NCBI RefSeq assembly: GCF_004752005.1
Contig: NZ_CP038493.1
Coordinates: 62,001 to 126,000, forward strand
Direction: 5' to 3'
DNA from: Thalassotalea sp. HSM 43
GTDB lineage: Bacteria; Pseudomonadota; Gammaproteobacteria; Enterobacterales; Alteromonadaceae
Length of the DNA stretch: 64,000 nt
This document shows positions 1 through 9,405 of the stretch, in pieces. Within the stretch, counting starts at the first letter, position 1. Every line of letters begins with the position of its first letter. Under the pieces are notes generated by a model. That model had not been told where the DNA came from. It saw nothing but the letters and a program-made list of their open reading frames with translations, and ran no database searches. The translations under genes and the position numbers were made by a program.

Positions 1-1399
1 CCTGCTCAAATACCTGCATATATGATTCTGGTAACGGTTTTTCAAAATACTCCAGACTCGATAATCCATAAATGGGTTTAAAACTGCTGGCAGAGTGGTA
101 TTGACATGTACGGCTGGGAAACAAACCTATTTGGTTTTTAAACTCTGCCGGCGTCCCCAGGTGATGTTGGCCATTAACGGGATGTGTAACAGGTGTCGAT
201 GCTTGAATCAGTGAATACCAAGGTAGTTGCTTTGCCAAAAAAGCTCGAGCGTCTTGATCGCTGGCAAATACGCGGCGGGTTAAATTGACAACATTATGGG
301 CGATCGCCCCCTCCTCATCACAGGCAGCATGGTTAATAGGCAAAGGATATTCGTCAATAAAGCCGAGAAAATGACTGAGTTCATGGGCTAATACTTGGCT
401 ACTATCGCCAGCATCAACAAACACCATGCCGTGATTAACATTGGCAATGCCCTTATCCGTCATGACACCGATATAGCGAATCGCCTTAGGCTGTGCCTGT
501 AACAACGCCTCATCAAACTGACATTGAATTCTAAGGGTTGCATTATTGGTGCAGTTTAGCCACTGAGGCGCGGTGTACTGTGGTTCTAGTAAACAAAACT
601 GCTGTTGATAAAAAGGCTCTAGTTGCGCCATCATCTGCTTAAGCGTTCGTAATTTAGTTAAAGAGTCGGCAAAAAACTGTATTGGATAACGGCATTGCTG
701 AGTAACACTTGTCGCATCAGTCAATGTGTCTATGGGCTGGGTACTTTGCGCTAAATGCGTATATTGCTGACCTGCTTCGGGTTTCAATAACACCGCGTGG
801 TTAGCGTCTATCACCTTAAAGCGAATAAGTTCAGCAATAAGGGAAGCAGGGATCATTGCGTGACGTTTTTCTAATAACGAGGCTATCGTCGAAAAATCAC
901 CCGCTGCGACCGCCCACTCTAGCATCAGCACGGCGATTTGTTGCGCCTGTTTATGCGCTTCTGGGCTGGCAGTTTTATTGACAAATGCGACTAATCGTAA
1001 CTTGGCAAGTGCTTTTTGGTATTGACCGCGGTCTGCTAATTGTTCCGCCTGTACTATGATTGCCTGTTTATTGCCTTGCTTTAAGGCCAAATCAAAATAG
1101 TAATCTTGCTCTCTTGTTTTGCCAATCGACTGGTAATAACGACTTAATTGCAATGCATAATGCCCATCGCTACGGGCCAAATTGCGTGCTAATGTCAGCC
1201 AATGACTTGAATACTCAGCTACCCGAGTAATGGCAATGCGTTGCGCTTCGACAACCCTTAACGTTAATGCCTGTTGCAGTTGCGCTTGATTATAGTTGTT
1301 ATATTGCAGGCGCTGTTGCAAATAATCATGCACAGAAAAAGAGCTTGTCGTTAACGACAAGCTCAATACTAAACAAATCAGATAATACCACCGAGACAT
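1..1399 (-). CDS. Exported zinc metallopeptidase-like protein (3' end cut by window edge)
   Basis: Reading the minus strand from an ATG at 1399 gives an open frame of about 466 codons that runs off the left edge. It starts with a hydrophobic signal peptide (MSRWYYLICLVLSLSL...). Residues 339-343 are HELSH followed by FLGF and DEY, the HExxH zinc-binding helix of zinc-dependent peptidases with a conserved Gly and acidic residues just after it. The middle part (residues about 45-200) is helical and Gln/Ala-rich and looks like TPR/Sel1-type repeats. The start lies 3 nt after the nlpI stop, so it is probably the last gene of the nlpI transcript. The substrate is unknown. The motif is clear; the assignment as an active peptidase is inference, because the C-terminus is missing. 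Confidence 0.75.
   Translation of the reverse strand, partial: MSRWYYLICLVLSLSLTTSSFSVHDYLQQRLQYNNYNQAQLQQALTLRVVEAQRIAITRVAEYSSHWLTLARNLARSDGHYALQLSRYYQSIGKTREQDYYFDLALKQGNKQAIIVQAEQLADRGQYQKALAKLRLVAFVNKTASPEAHKQAQQIAVLMLEWAVAAGDFSTIASLLEKRHAMIPASLIAELIRFKVIDANHAVLLKPEAGQQYTHLAQSTQPIDTLTDATSVTQQCRYPIQFFADSLTKLRTLKQMMAQLEPFYQQQFCLLEPQYTAPQWLNCTNNATLRIQCQFDEALLQAQPKAIRYIGVMTDKGIANVNHGMVFVDAGDSSQVLAHELSHFLGFIDEYPLPINHAACDEEGAIAHNVVNLTRRVFASDQDARAFLAKQLPWYSLIQASTPVTHPVNGQHHLGTPAEFKNQIGLFPSRTCQYHSASSFKPIYGLSSLEYFEKPLPESYMQVFEQ
1341..1364 (-). terminator. Intragenic terminator-like perfect palindrome
   Basis: A perfect 24-nt palindrome forms a 10-bp stem with a TTAA loop. On the minus strand it is followed directly by TTTTTC. 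It lies inside the signal-peptide codons of the metallopeptidase gene, 38 nt after the nlpI stop. It has the form of a rho-independent terminator for the upstream nlpI message. Confidence 0.55.
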
Positions 1400-1402
1400 A
1401 AA

Positions 1403-2290
1403 TTAAGGTGCGCTAAGTTGCGCCTCAATAAGGTCGAGCTCTAATTCCGCATACCTATGTTCAATAAACTCGTAAACATTGGTGCTTAACGCCAATTTAA
1501 AATAATCAGCAGAGGTATTTGGACGATCAACTAATTGATTGTATTTACCTAAATAAAAATACGCTTCACACAAGCGATCAATTAATTGTTTATGATCAGA
1601 CACCCCAACAGAGACTGTTTGAATCAGCTCCTGTTCATTGATGTCGCCTAAAAACAAGCGCAAAATATTATTTGCCCAACTGTTATGATCTAGGCCATCT
1701 AGGTGTTGTCTCAGGTTGGCTTTTGCCAATTCTGGATCAATTTCATATTCAACCAAATACAACCAAGCGATTCGATAAGGATCATTTTGTTGTTGCAATT
1801 GAAAACGTTGCAGATCAGCCAACGCTTGTTGTGGTCGCTTACCATAATACAAGGCGATGCCACGATTCAAATACGCGTATTCATGATTCATATCCAGTTC
1901 AATGGCCGAATCAAAGGCATCGTAAGCCTCAACGAAATTTTGCCGCTGCGTATGGTGAATTCCCATAAAATTGTACGCGTCAACTAAATCAGGCTGCAAA
2001 CGCAGCGCGCGTTGAAAATCAAAACTGGCTAAGCCGCGCAGACCGACGCTATCGTAAATCACACCGCGATCGTAAAACAACTTGGCACGTTGTTCTTGGG
2101 TAATCTCCATTTTGGTTAAAATTTCCGTTAACCTAGCCAATGCCAACTCACTTTGTGGATTAACAGGTAGCGGTTTTGCAATCAGTACTTTTGCTTGTGA
2201 ATAAGACGCAGCGGATTGGTCTGTTGTGGTCGAACATGCGCTTAGCCCTAATACAGCCAAACTGGTGAAAATAGCGAGGGAAAATTTCAC
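1403..2290 (-). CDS. nlpI: Lipoprotein NlpI, TPR adaptor
   Basis: NlpI is an outer-membrane lipoprotein with TPR repeats. In E. coli it delivers peptidoglycan endopeptidases to the Prc protease and scaffolds cell-wall machinery. The chosen start is GTG at 2290, which has AGGA six bases upstream and gives 295 aa, close to the 294 aa of E. coli NlpI. The protein then begins VKFSLAIF with lipobox LGLSAC. The longer frame up to 2368 would place an unlikely hydrophobic extension before the signal peptide. TPR-like repeats run from about residue 65 to 170 (for example YNFMGIHHTQ, AYLNRGIALYYG). It follows pnp as in E. coli, but a strong terminator and about 180 nt separate the two, so it may have its own promoter. 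Confidence 0.9.
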   Translation of the reverse strand: MKFSLAIFTSLAVLGLSACSTTTDQSAASYSQAKVLIAKPLPVNPQSELALARLTEILTKMEITQEQRAKLFYDRGVIYDSVGLRGLASFDFQRALRLQPDLVDAYNFMGIHHTQRQNFVEAYDAFDSAIELDMNHEYAYLNRGIALYYGKRPQQALADLQRFQLQQQNDPYRIAWLYLVEYEIDPELAKANLRQHLDGLDHNSWANNILRLFLGDINEQELIQTVSVGVSDHKQLIDRLCEAYFYLGKYNQLVDRPNTSADYFKLALSTNVYEFIEHRYAELELDLIEAQLSAP

Positions 2291-2419
2291 AGAGAGTCCT
2301 AAGATATTGAAATTAATATAATCAATTAGGGTTAAGTATATCGCAATGGCTGACAAACACAAAAGCACGATAGCTTTTAAACAATTAAATTAAGCCAACT
2401 GGATAAAAATACATCAGGC

Positions 2420-2452
2420 AAAAAAAATGCCGGTCATTGACCGGCATTTTTG
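2420..2452 (-). terminator. Rho-independent terminator of pnp
   Basis: The inverted repeat AATGCCGGTCA/TGACCGGCATT is flanked by an A-run on the left and a T-run on the right, so it can terminate on both strands. On the minus strand it sits just after the pnp stop. Confidence 0.85.
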
Positions 2453-2469
2453 CTAATGATTGTTAACCA

Positions 2470-4578
2470 TTACTCAGCTGAATCGCCTTTAACGTCAACT
2501 TCTTTCATGCTTAAACGAACACGGCCTTGACGGTCAACTTCAAGTACTTTAACCGTAACTTCTTGACCTTCAGACAAGTGATCTGACACATTGTTCACAC
2601 GCTCTTCAGCAATTTGTGAGATATGTACAAGACCATCTTTACCAGGTAATACATTTACGAATGCACCAAAGTCAACGATGCGTACAACTTTACCCGTGTA
2701 CAACTTGCCTACTTCGATTTCAGCGGTAATCGCTTCGATACGAGAGATAGCGTCTTTCGCTTGTTCACCAGATGTTGCTGCAATGCGAACCGTACCATCA
2801 TCTTCAATTTCGATGGTTGTGCCAGTCTCTTCTGTCAATTGACGGATGGTTGCACCACCTTTACCGATAACATCACGGATCTTATCTGAATCAATTTTCA
2901 TGGTGTGGATACGCGGAGCGAAATCAGAGATATCATCACGAGCTTCGCTGATCGCTTCATCCATAACACTTAGGATATGAATACGCGCGCCTTTTGCCTG
3001 ATTAAGGGCAATTTGCATGATCTCTTGCGTAATACCTTCGATCTTAATATCCATTTGCAATGCAGTGATACCACCTTGAGTACCAGCAACTTTAAAGTCC
3101 ATGTCACCCAAGTGATCTTCGTCACCTAGGATGTCAGAAAGAACAACAAAGTTCTCACCTTCTTTAACAAGACCCATTGCGATACCAGCGACAGAATCTT
3201 TAATAGGTACACCAGCATCCATAAGTGCTAATGACGTACCACATACTGATGCCATTGATGATGAACCATTTGATTCGGTGATTTCAGAAACCACACGAAC
3301 TGAGTATGGGAAATCTTCTGCATCAGGCATAACAGCCAAGATACCGCGCTTTGCTAAACGACCGTGACCAATCTCACGACGCTTAGGTGAACCGATAAAA
3401 CCAGTTTCACCAACACAGTATGGAGGGAAGTTGTAGTGCAACATAAAGTTGTCAGTCTTCTCACCCAAAATGGTTTCTACACGTTGAGCGTCACGTTGTG
3501 TACCCAAGGTCGCTGTTACTAGTGCCTGAGTTTCACCACGGGTAAATACCGCAGAACCGTGCGTACGAGGAAGAACACCAGTCATTACGTCAAGCGCACG
3601 AACCATTTCTGGATCACGGCCATCAATACGAGGAGCACCTTGTGTAATGCGCTCACGTACGATTTTCTTCTCTAGATCGTGAATTAAGTCTTTGGCATCA
3701 CCGGCATCAAACTCTTCGCCTTCAGCAACATTGGCTGAAAGTTGTTCAATAACGCGGTTTTTGATTTCACCAATCGCATCGTAACGTTTGGCTTTTTCAG
3801 TAATTTGGTAAGCGTCAGTAATATCAGCTGTCGCTAATTCTGCGATTTGAGCAACAAGTGCTTCATTTTTCGCAGGTGCTTGCCAGTCCCATGCAGGGTT
3901 GTTTACTTCAGCAGCAAACTCTTTAATTGCATTGATAGCAGTTTGTGATTGCTCATGACCGTATACAACAGCGCCTAGCATGACTTCTTCAGAAAGCACG
4001 TCGGCTTCTGATTCAACCATTAGTACTGCAGATTCAGTACCGGCAACAACCAAGTCTAATTTGCTTTCTTCAAGTTCTGATTGAAGTGGGTTCAATACGT
4101 ATTGATCGTTAACGTAACCAACTCGAGCGGCACCTACAGGGCCATTAAAAGGCATACCTGAAATAGCTAGCGCCGCAGACGTACCTAGAAGTGAAATGAT
4201 ATCAGGGGCAATTTCTGGGTTAGCAGAAACAACAGTGATAACCACTTGTACTTCGTTGGTGTAGCCGTCAGGGAATAGAGGACGAATTGGACGGTCAATA
4301 AGACGTGCAGTTAATGTTTCTTCTTCAGAAGGACGACCTTCACGTTTGAAGAAACCACCAGGAATTTTACCTGCTGCGTATGTTTTTTCTTGATAGTTTA
4401 CTGTTAGTGGGAAGAAGTCTTGACCAGGTACTGCTTCTTTTTTACCTACTACAGAGACTAGTACGCTCGTGTCGTCCATTGATGCCATTACAGCAGCCGT
4501 TGCTTGACGAGCAATAACACCTGTTTCCAGTGTTACTTTATGCTGTCCGAATTCAAATGTTTTCGTGATCGGAGTCAT
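2470..4578 (-). CDS. pnp: Polyribonucleotide nucleotidyltransferase (PNPase)
   Basis: PNPase is a phosphorolytic 3'-5' exoribonuclease that works in mRNA decay, often with RNase E and RhlB in the degradosome. The 702-aa protein has the full family layout: two RNase PH-like domains (N-terminal half and about residues 310-540, with [12 protein letters not shown] and [14 protein letters not shown]), then a KH domain ([16 protein letters not shown], about 565-580) and an S1 domain ([21 protein letters not shown], about 625-645). In E. coli pnp follows rpsO directly. Here about 12.6 kb of unrelated genes lie between them, so pnp must be transcribed from its own promoter in the 175-bp gap upstream. 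Confidence 0.97.
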   Translation of the reverse strand: MTPITKTFEFGQHKVTLETGVIARQATAAVMASMDDTSVLVSVVGKKEAVPGQDFFPLTVNYQEKTYAAGKIPGGFFKREGRPSEEETLTARLIDRPIRPLFPDGYTNEVQVVITVVSANPEIAPDIISLLGTSAALAISGMPFNGPVGAARVGYVNDQYVLNPLQSELEESKLDLVVAGTESAVLMVESEADVLSEEVMLGAVVYGHEQSQTAINAIKEFAAEVNNPAWDWQAPAKNEALVAQIAELATADITDAYQITEKAKRYDAIGEIKNRVIEQLSANVAEGEEFDAGDAKDLIHDLEKKIVRERITQGAPRIDGRDPEMVRALDVMTGVLPRTHGSAVFTRGETQALVTATLGTQRDAQRVETILGEKTDNFMLHYNFPPYCVGETGFIGSPKRREIGHGRLAKRGILAVMPDAEDFPYSVRVVSEITESNGSSSMASVCGTSLALMDAGVPIKDSVAGIAMGLVKEGENFVVLSDILGDEDHLGDMDFKVAGTQGGITALQMDIKIEGITQEIMQIALNQAKGARIHILSVMDEAISEARDDISDFAPRIHTMKIDSDKIRDVIGKGGATIRQLTEETGTTIEIEDDGTVRIAATSGEQAKDAISRIEAITAEIEVGKLYTGKVVRIVDFGAFVNVLPGKDGLVHISQIAEERVNNVSDHLSEGQEVTVKVLEVDRQGRVRLSMKEVDVKGDSAE

Positions 4579-4753
4579 TGATTTTCCTTAGTATTATAGA
4601 GCCCTTGCTCTAAGTTCTATTTCATATTTAATTTCGCGCACTATTATACCCAATTAATTCTCTATTGCTACTATATAGCGTATGAATTTTGTGATCCTTT
4701 AGTGACATTTTGATTCGCCTAAACTTAACAAAAAAAGTTAATAAATTAGTTAC

Positions 4754-5108
4754 TTACCGTGCTTTCAATTCTGTCTCTAATAAGATCACTGTGGTTGCAC
4801 CGCTATTTTTTACATTATGTTGCATTGCTGGTAAGTAAAGTACACTGCCGGTTGCAACCTGCAACACCTGTGTTTTACCGTCGTGGTTAATCAACGTAAG
4901 CTCACCACCGGCCAACACATATACGGTTCAGTTTGGGTGTTGGTGACTATGCATCCCTGATTCACTATGAGGTGGATAAGTTAATCGAATGACTTCTACT
5001 TTTTCGTTGTCTAACAGTATTTCTTTTTGCTTTTTTGAGATCCGTTGCATTCGCTACAAACGATAAGATAACGGACAAGATGGCAATAACCGTAGATACT
5101 CTTTTCAT
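4754..5108 (-). pseudogene. Decayed exported cupin-domain protein
   Basis: The minus strand encodes a signal peptide (MKRVSTVIAILSVILSFVANA, start 5108) and then a cupin fold with the usual metal-site pattern (HSESGMHSHQHPN ... VYVLAGGELTL ... LPAMQHNV). The two parts are out of frame: removing one A from the A6 run (T6 on the plus strand, 5031-5036) restores ATDLKKQKEILLDNEKVEV. In addition an in-frame TGA (4930-4928) replaces one residue between HPN and TVYVL, where Trp (TGG) or Arg (CGA) would be one base away. Two independent lesions make this a pseudogene unless they are sequence errors. Complete family members are about 115-130 aa, which fits the remaining length. Confidence 0.75.
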
Positions 5109-5405
5109 TTTTCGCTCCGATTGTTATTTTTCTGTTCATTCTTTTCTAACATCAAAAGCAAAGCAGCTGCAAGTTTGCTGACATAGCTCGGCGATAAAAC
5201 TGTGGTCTCATAATTTACAGCCACTGCATGTTATTAAAGCTAACAATTTCAAGGCACTGCCTTTTGCGCAAATTGGTAGAACCGATGTTTGTCTCCTACA
5301 CTTATGCCATCATTTGCGCCTTCCAGGTGCCATTTTTCTCATCGCATAAGTCGGTTAGGCTTATCACAGCCACAACCGATTAACTCAGCTACAATAGGGA
5401 TCATT

Positions 5406-6743
5406 ATGTTACGTCGTCAATTTATTAGCCGAATGGCTGCCATTTTTGGCGGCAGCGTGCTATCAACTCAAGCACTATCAAAGGCCGCTCTATCGAGTAC
5501 CTCAGCGTCTACCAGCAATGCCTTAGCCGCCGCAGCAACATCGATCAGCCCAGGGGATTGGCAAGCGTTAAGAAAACTCTTCCCGTTAACCCATGACTAC
5601 GTACAACTGTCGACATTTCTATTAGCGTCGCACCCCAAACCTGTCGCTGACGCGATCGCCGAACATCGCAAAGGGCTAGATGAAAATCCGTCCGATTATT
5701 GGCACGACAGGTTTCTCACCGTAGATCAAGACATCGCCAAAAGCGCTGCAAATTATATGGGTGGCAAAGCAGAAAATATCGCCCTTACCGATAGCACAAC
5801 CATGGGCCTTGGTACCATGTATAACGCCCTTGCGCTCGACTCGGGCGACGAAATACTGCAGACAACCCATGATCATTATTCAACGGATATGTCGTTAGCA
5901 TTTGCGGCAAAACGTGCAGGTGCGAGCATTAAACGCATTGATTTATATGACGATCCTGCCAAAACCAGCACCAAAGATGTGTTGCAGCGATTACGAGATG
6001 GCATAGGCTCAGAGACAAAAGTTATCGCCGTAACTTGGGTACATTCTTGTACCGGCGTAAAACTGCCCATCAGAGCAATGGCAAACACCATTGCCCAAGC
6101 GAACAAACAACGACGCAGTGATAAACAAATTCTATTTTGTGTAGATGGCGTACACGGTTTTGGTATCGAAGATGAAAACATCGACGAGCTAGGCTGTGAC
6201 TTTTTTGTTGCTGGTACCCATAAATGGATTTTTGGTCCACGGGGTACAGGTGTTATCTGGGGTAACGATAAAGCCTGGCAAATGACCGCGCCGGTGATCC
6301 CAAGCTTTAGTGAGTCTTATGATGTCTGGTTAGGATTAACCGAACAGGACAAAGTGTGGAAAGGCCAACATATGACGCCAGGTGGCTTTCATTCTTTTGA
6401 ACATCGATGGGCTCTACCTAAAGCGTTTGAACTGCATATGCAATTGGGTAAAGCCAATGTGCAAAAACGGATACATCAACTCAATACACAAACCAAACAA
6501 GGGCTGGCAAAAATGAAACATGTCAAGCTCTACACACCAATGTCCAGCAGCTTATCATCTGGTCTGGTGGTATTTGATGTTGACGGCTTACCAGCGGAGC
6601 AAGTGGTTAAAAAACTCCATGATAAAGGCATTATAATGAGCGCAACCCCCTATCGTAATAGTTATTCGAGATTTGCGCCGTCATTAATCAATAACGAAAA
6701 TGAGATCGAAGCAGCCCTTGCCGAGATCGCCCGTTTAGCCTAA
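5406..6743 (+). CDS. Tat-exported class V aminotransferase-fold protein
   Basis: This is a PLP-dependent fold-type I protein of the class V (isopenicillin-N epimerase / cysteine desulfurase-like) group, 445 aa. The start at 5406 is chosen because AGGGA lies five bases upstream and because the protein then begins with a twin-arginine signal (LRRQFISRM, hydrophobic stretch, cleavage near ALS-KA). The PLP-binding lysine is Lys273 in GTHKWIFGPRGTG; CVDGVHGFG supplies the usual Asp and His residues. Tat export suggests folding with cofactor in the cytoplasm before transport to the periplasm. The substrate cannot be told from the sequence. It stands alone, with the decayed cupin upstream on the other strand. 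Confidence 0.8.
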   Translation: MLRRQFISRMAAIFGGSVLSTQALSKAALSSTSASTSNALAAAATSISPGDWQALRKLFPLTHDYVQLSTFLLASHPKPVADAIAEHRKGLDENPSDYWHDRFLTVDQDIAKSAANYMGGKAENIALTDSTTMGLGTMYNALALDSGDEILQTTHDHYSTDMSLAFAAKRAGASIKRIDLYDDPAKTSTKDVLQRLRDGIGSETKVIAVTWVHSCTGVKLPIRAMANTIAQANKQRRSDKQILFCVDGVHGFGIEDENIDELGCDFFVAGTHKWIFGPRGTGVIWGNDKAWQMTAPVIPSFSESYDVWLGLTEQDKVWKGQHMTPGGFHSFEHRWALPKAFELHMQLGKANVQKRIHQLNTQTKQGLAKMKHVKLYTPMSSSLSSGLVVFDVDGLPAEQVVKKLHDKGIIMSATPYRNSYSRFAPSLINNENEIEAALAEIARLA

Positions 6744-6780
6744 ATCTAAATTCCTTCCTATAATCTAAATAGCATGTCTA

Positions 6781-6809
6781 AGGTGATATACGAAATACGT
6801 ATATCACCT
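6781..6809. repeat. 12-bp perfect inverted repeat
   Basis: AGGTGATATACG and its reverse complement are separated by five bases, 38 bp after the aminotransferase-like gene. There is no T-run, so it is a weak terminator candidate at best; it could be a protein-binding site upstream of the next gene. Confidence 0.5.
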
Positions 6810-6950
6810 ATAAGAATTGGTAATTGGTAATAAAAACCAGCTCTATTAAAATGACAACCAATCAGCAAACGGTCAAAAATCGAACGATGTAGTTTTGACT
6901 ATAAAGCACCCTTTGAACCAGTTTTTAAATTAAGATAATCGGACTCTGTT

Positions 6951-8012
6951 ATGAAAAAATTAGTATTGGCAACAGCAATCAGCCTTAGCTTTCTAACCGT
7001 ACCAGCAATGGCAGCAACAACAGCCACCAGCTTAGATAATTTCTTTACCAAAGATGGTGTCGTCGTTGATGAAAATAACTACCCTGTGATGGAAACATCG
7101 CGTCAAATGTTGAAGAATCAAGACTTAGTAGGCGTTAATAACCTATTGCATAAGCGCGAATTAACCCCAACAGACAAGCAACCTGTTGTGCGAATGAATC
7201 GCGATACCTATTACTCAATGGCATTGGTTGATGTATCTAAAGGGGCGACCATTACCCTACCTGAAATCCCAGACGGTAAATACATGTCATTAGAAGTGGT
7301 TACCGAAGATCACCGTGTTCAAGCGATGAAATATGGCGCGGGTACCTACAACCTAACAACTCATAGCGGCGAACACGTCTATCTTATCGTGCGCTTAGAT
7401 GCCACATTCACTAAAGACGAAGTACGCAAGTATCAAGATCAAATCAGCATCAGTGCTAACTCAAACAACAAGTTTGATGCCGTTGCTGTAGATAAGGCAT
7501 CATTCGATAAAACTGAAGATGCATTGAAAGCACAAGCGCCATTAATGCTTAAAGAAAACCCATTGGATGCGACGTTCGGCATGTTTACCGACCCACGTGA
7601 TGATTCAAAAGAGATGTTTACCAAGCAAAAATACGCTGTTGGTGCAGCTGTTGGTTGGGGTGGTGCTCAATTACGCGATAACATTTATGAGCTATCGCCA
7701 AATTTTGCCGATGATAAATGCTATCAAATGACCTTTGAGGATCCTCAAAACGATGCATTTTGGTCTATCACGGTTTACGACCAAAAAGGTTTTATGTTCA
7801 AAGATCTAGCGAACATCAGCTCAAATACTGCGACAGCTAACGAAGACGGTACGTATACGGTAAGCTTTGGTTGCGGTGCAGACGCACCAAACAACTTGGA
7901 AATTGACAACCCAACGGGCAAGTTCAATATGGCTGCGCGTCACTATATTCCAAGCAAGAAGGTACGCGATGAAGGCTACCGTTTATTACCCTTCTTTAAA
8001 GAAGTAAAGTAA
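6951..8012 (+). CDS. Exported DUF1254/DUF1214 protein
   Basis: This 353-aa protein has a clear Sec signal peptide (MKKLVLATAISLSFLTVPAMAA). The first half matches the DUF1254 pattern (VVRMNRDTYYSMALVDV, about residues 83-99) and the second half the DUF1214 pattern (FWSITVYDQKGFM, about 268-280; the C-terminal IPSKK). Two-domain DUF1254-DUF1214 proteins are widespread in marine Proteobacteria and have no settled function. It is probably periplasmic. It forms a single-gene unit ending in a strong terminator. Confidence 0.8.
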   Translation: MKKLVLATAISLSFLTVPAMAATTATSLDNFFTKDGVVVDENNYPVMETSRQMLKNQDLVGVNNLLHKRELTPTDKQPVVRMNRDTYYSMALVDVSKGATITLPEIPDGKYMSLEVVTEDHRVQAMKYGAGTYNLTTHSGEHVYLIVRLDATFTKDEVRKYQDQISISANSNNKFDAVAVDKASFDKTEDALKAQAPLMLKENPLDATFGMFTDPRDDSKEMFTKQKYAVGAAVGWGGAQLRDNIYELSPNFADDKCYQMTFEDPQNDAFWSITVYDQKGFMFKDLANISSNTATANEDGTYTVSFGCGADAPNNLEIDNPTGKFNMAARHYIPSKKVRDEGYRLLPFFKEVK

Positions 8013-8043
8013 TACTGACACACACTGTCCATTAGACACACAG

Positions 8044-8080
8044 TAAAAAAGGCTTTGAATCTCAGGTTCAAAGCCTTTTT
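8044..8080 (+). terminator. Rho-independent terminator
   Basis: AAAAAAGGCTTTGAA, a short loop, then TTCAAAGCCTTTTT lie about 30 bp after the DUF1254/DUF1214 gene. The A- and T-runs on either side make it bidirectional, so it can also serve the minus-strand pseudogene on its right. Confidence 0.85.
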
Positions 8081-8113
8081 CGTGTAATGATGTTTTTTGT
8101 GCACTGCTGCGCT

Positions 8114-9048
8114 TTATTGTTGTTCGGTAAATGCTTGCAGAATATCTTGATATAGCATCGCAAAGTCAGCATAAGACGCCGTTTTAATATTTGCATTGAT
8201 GGCGATCACCATATCAAGCTCAGGAAAAACGGCAACAAAGCGTTGTGCTCCGCAAGACACACCCCAATGATTTATATTGCGAGCCAAACCAACACCGTCG
8301 ACTTGCCACTCACGATAACGCCAACCAAGCGCATAGTTTTGCTCATACACCTCACCACTGTCCAATCTTTGCGGTTTAGAAAACTCGCGGCGAACCTGTT
8401 CTGACAAATAGTCATTATTCAAATGCACAAGTCCCATTCGTACCAGATCCGAAGACGTTGCGGAAAATCCACCACCGGGTAAGCGATGCGATAAGTCGAC
8501 CGCTCGCCAAGGGGTGATTTGATGTTGACCATTCACAACACGATTTAAATACGAGGTGGTAATATTATCGGAGCCATCACTGCTGTTTGGCGCAACAATC
8601 GTTGAGTGCATATTATTGGGCGACAAAACCTGATCGTTGATTATCGACAAGAACCGCCAATGCGGTTGCGGTAATCGCTTTTGAAGTAATGCCAATTCGG
8701 TAAATGGTGTCTGGGGTGGCTTGAATGTCACGTTGCAGATTAGCCCAGCGTATTGCTCCTGCCCACACTAATTTGTCATTGACACCAATCGCAATCGAAT
8801 AAGAGGTTGCGTCAATTAATGCGCGTCGACTCTGCATCGCTTTTAAAGTTTGATTTGCGGCATCTTTATAGCGAGGGTCTTACAATGATTGCGAAACAGG
8901 CGCATCAGTCGGTACGTTCAGCCATTGCCACGTCAGCACGGGCACCACCCCGCCGATGACTGTAAAAGTCATAAAGGGGTTTGCCCAAATAAACAAACAC
9001 AGCGATAAACAATAAAGCCAACCATTTGAATTTATGTTTGATTACCAC
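8114..9048 (-). pseudogene. Decayed class C beta-lactamase-fold serine hydrolase
   Basis: The minus strand holds fragments of one beta-lactamase/DD-peptidase-like protein in different frames. A membrane-anchor start (GTG 9048, VVIKHKFKWLALLFIAVFVYL) runs into a frame change near 8960. The next piece (VLTWQWLNVPTDAPVSQSL) hits a TAA just before DPRYKDAANQTLKAMQS. The catalytic-domain start reads YRIGITSKAITATALAVLV, where the family has S-x-x-K: the nucleophile Ser is Ile. After LVDN the central part is missing and the sequence resumes in another frame at NNMHSTIVAPNSS, continuing to PGGGFSATSSDLVRMG and a normal C-terminus (HWGVSCGAQRFVAVFPE). There are therefore at least two frame breaks, one stop, a large internal deletion and a lost nucleophile. 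Confidence 0.8.
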
Positions 9049-9236
9049 GTTATTAGCCTGTTCCCTAGTTGGTTTGTTTTCACATAATGTAGAGCATAAA
9101 AAAGATTGCCCGTGTTTATTATTCTGCGTGGTTAACAGCGTTATTTAACCCCAAGCGTTTAGAAAAAACAGTGATGATATTAGCTAGCTAGCCTTAGCTT
9201 TCTGCATCAGATAATGCATAGGTTGGCCATGCCATA

Positions 9237-9272
9237 GGCAAAGGCACTGGCACTGGCACAGGCACAGGCCAA
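9237..9272. repeat. Hexanucleotide tandem tract
   Basis: Six consecutive hexamers of the form GGCAAA, GGCACT, GGCACT, GGCACA, GGCACA, GGCCAA. The tract is non-coding, and its copy number could vary by slippage. Confidence 0.6.
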
Positions 9273-9334
9273 TAACCACAAAACGAGAAGTGCCTAAATG
9301 ATGAAATGCTTAAACGAACAAATGCCGGAACGAG

Positions 9335-9371
9335 AAAACGCTCAAACCGAATAGTCCGATTTGAGCGTTTT
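9335..9371 (-). terminator. Terminator of the Bat operon
   Basis: AAAACGCTCAAA pairs with TTTGAGCGTTTT across a 13-nt loop, 34 bp after the batD stop. It is symmetric and so may act on both strands. Confidence 0.7.
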
Positions 9372-9405
9372 AGATAAATTGAAATTATGCCGCCGTAGGC
9401 TGCGA

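Larger units (their letters stand above)
9049..9405. other. Intergenic region with hexanucleotide tract and terminator
   Basis: No gene is seen in these 357 bases. The region holds a short GGCACW-type hexanucleotide tract (9237-9272) and a bidirectional terminator (9335-9371) at the end of the Bat operon. Confidence 0.6.
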
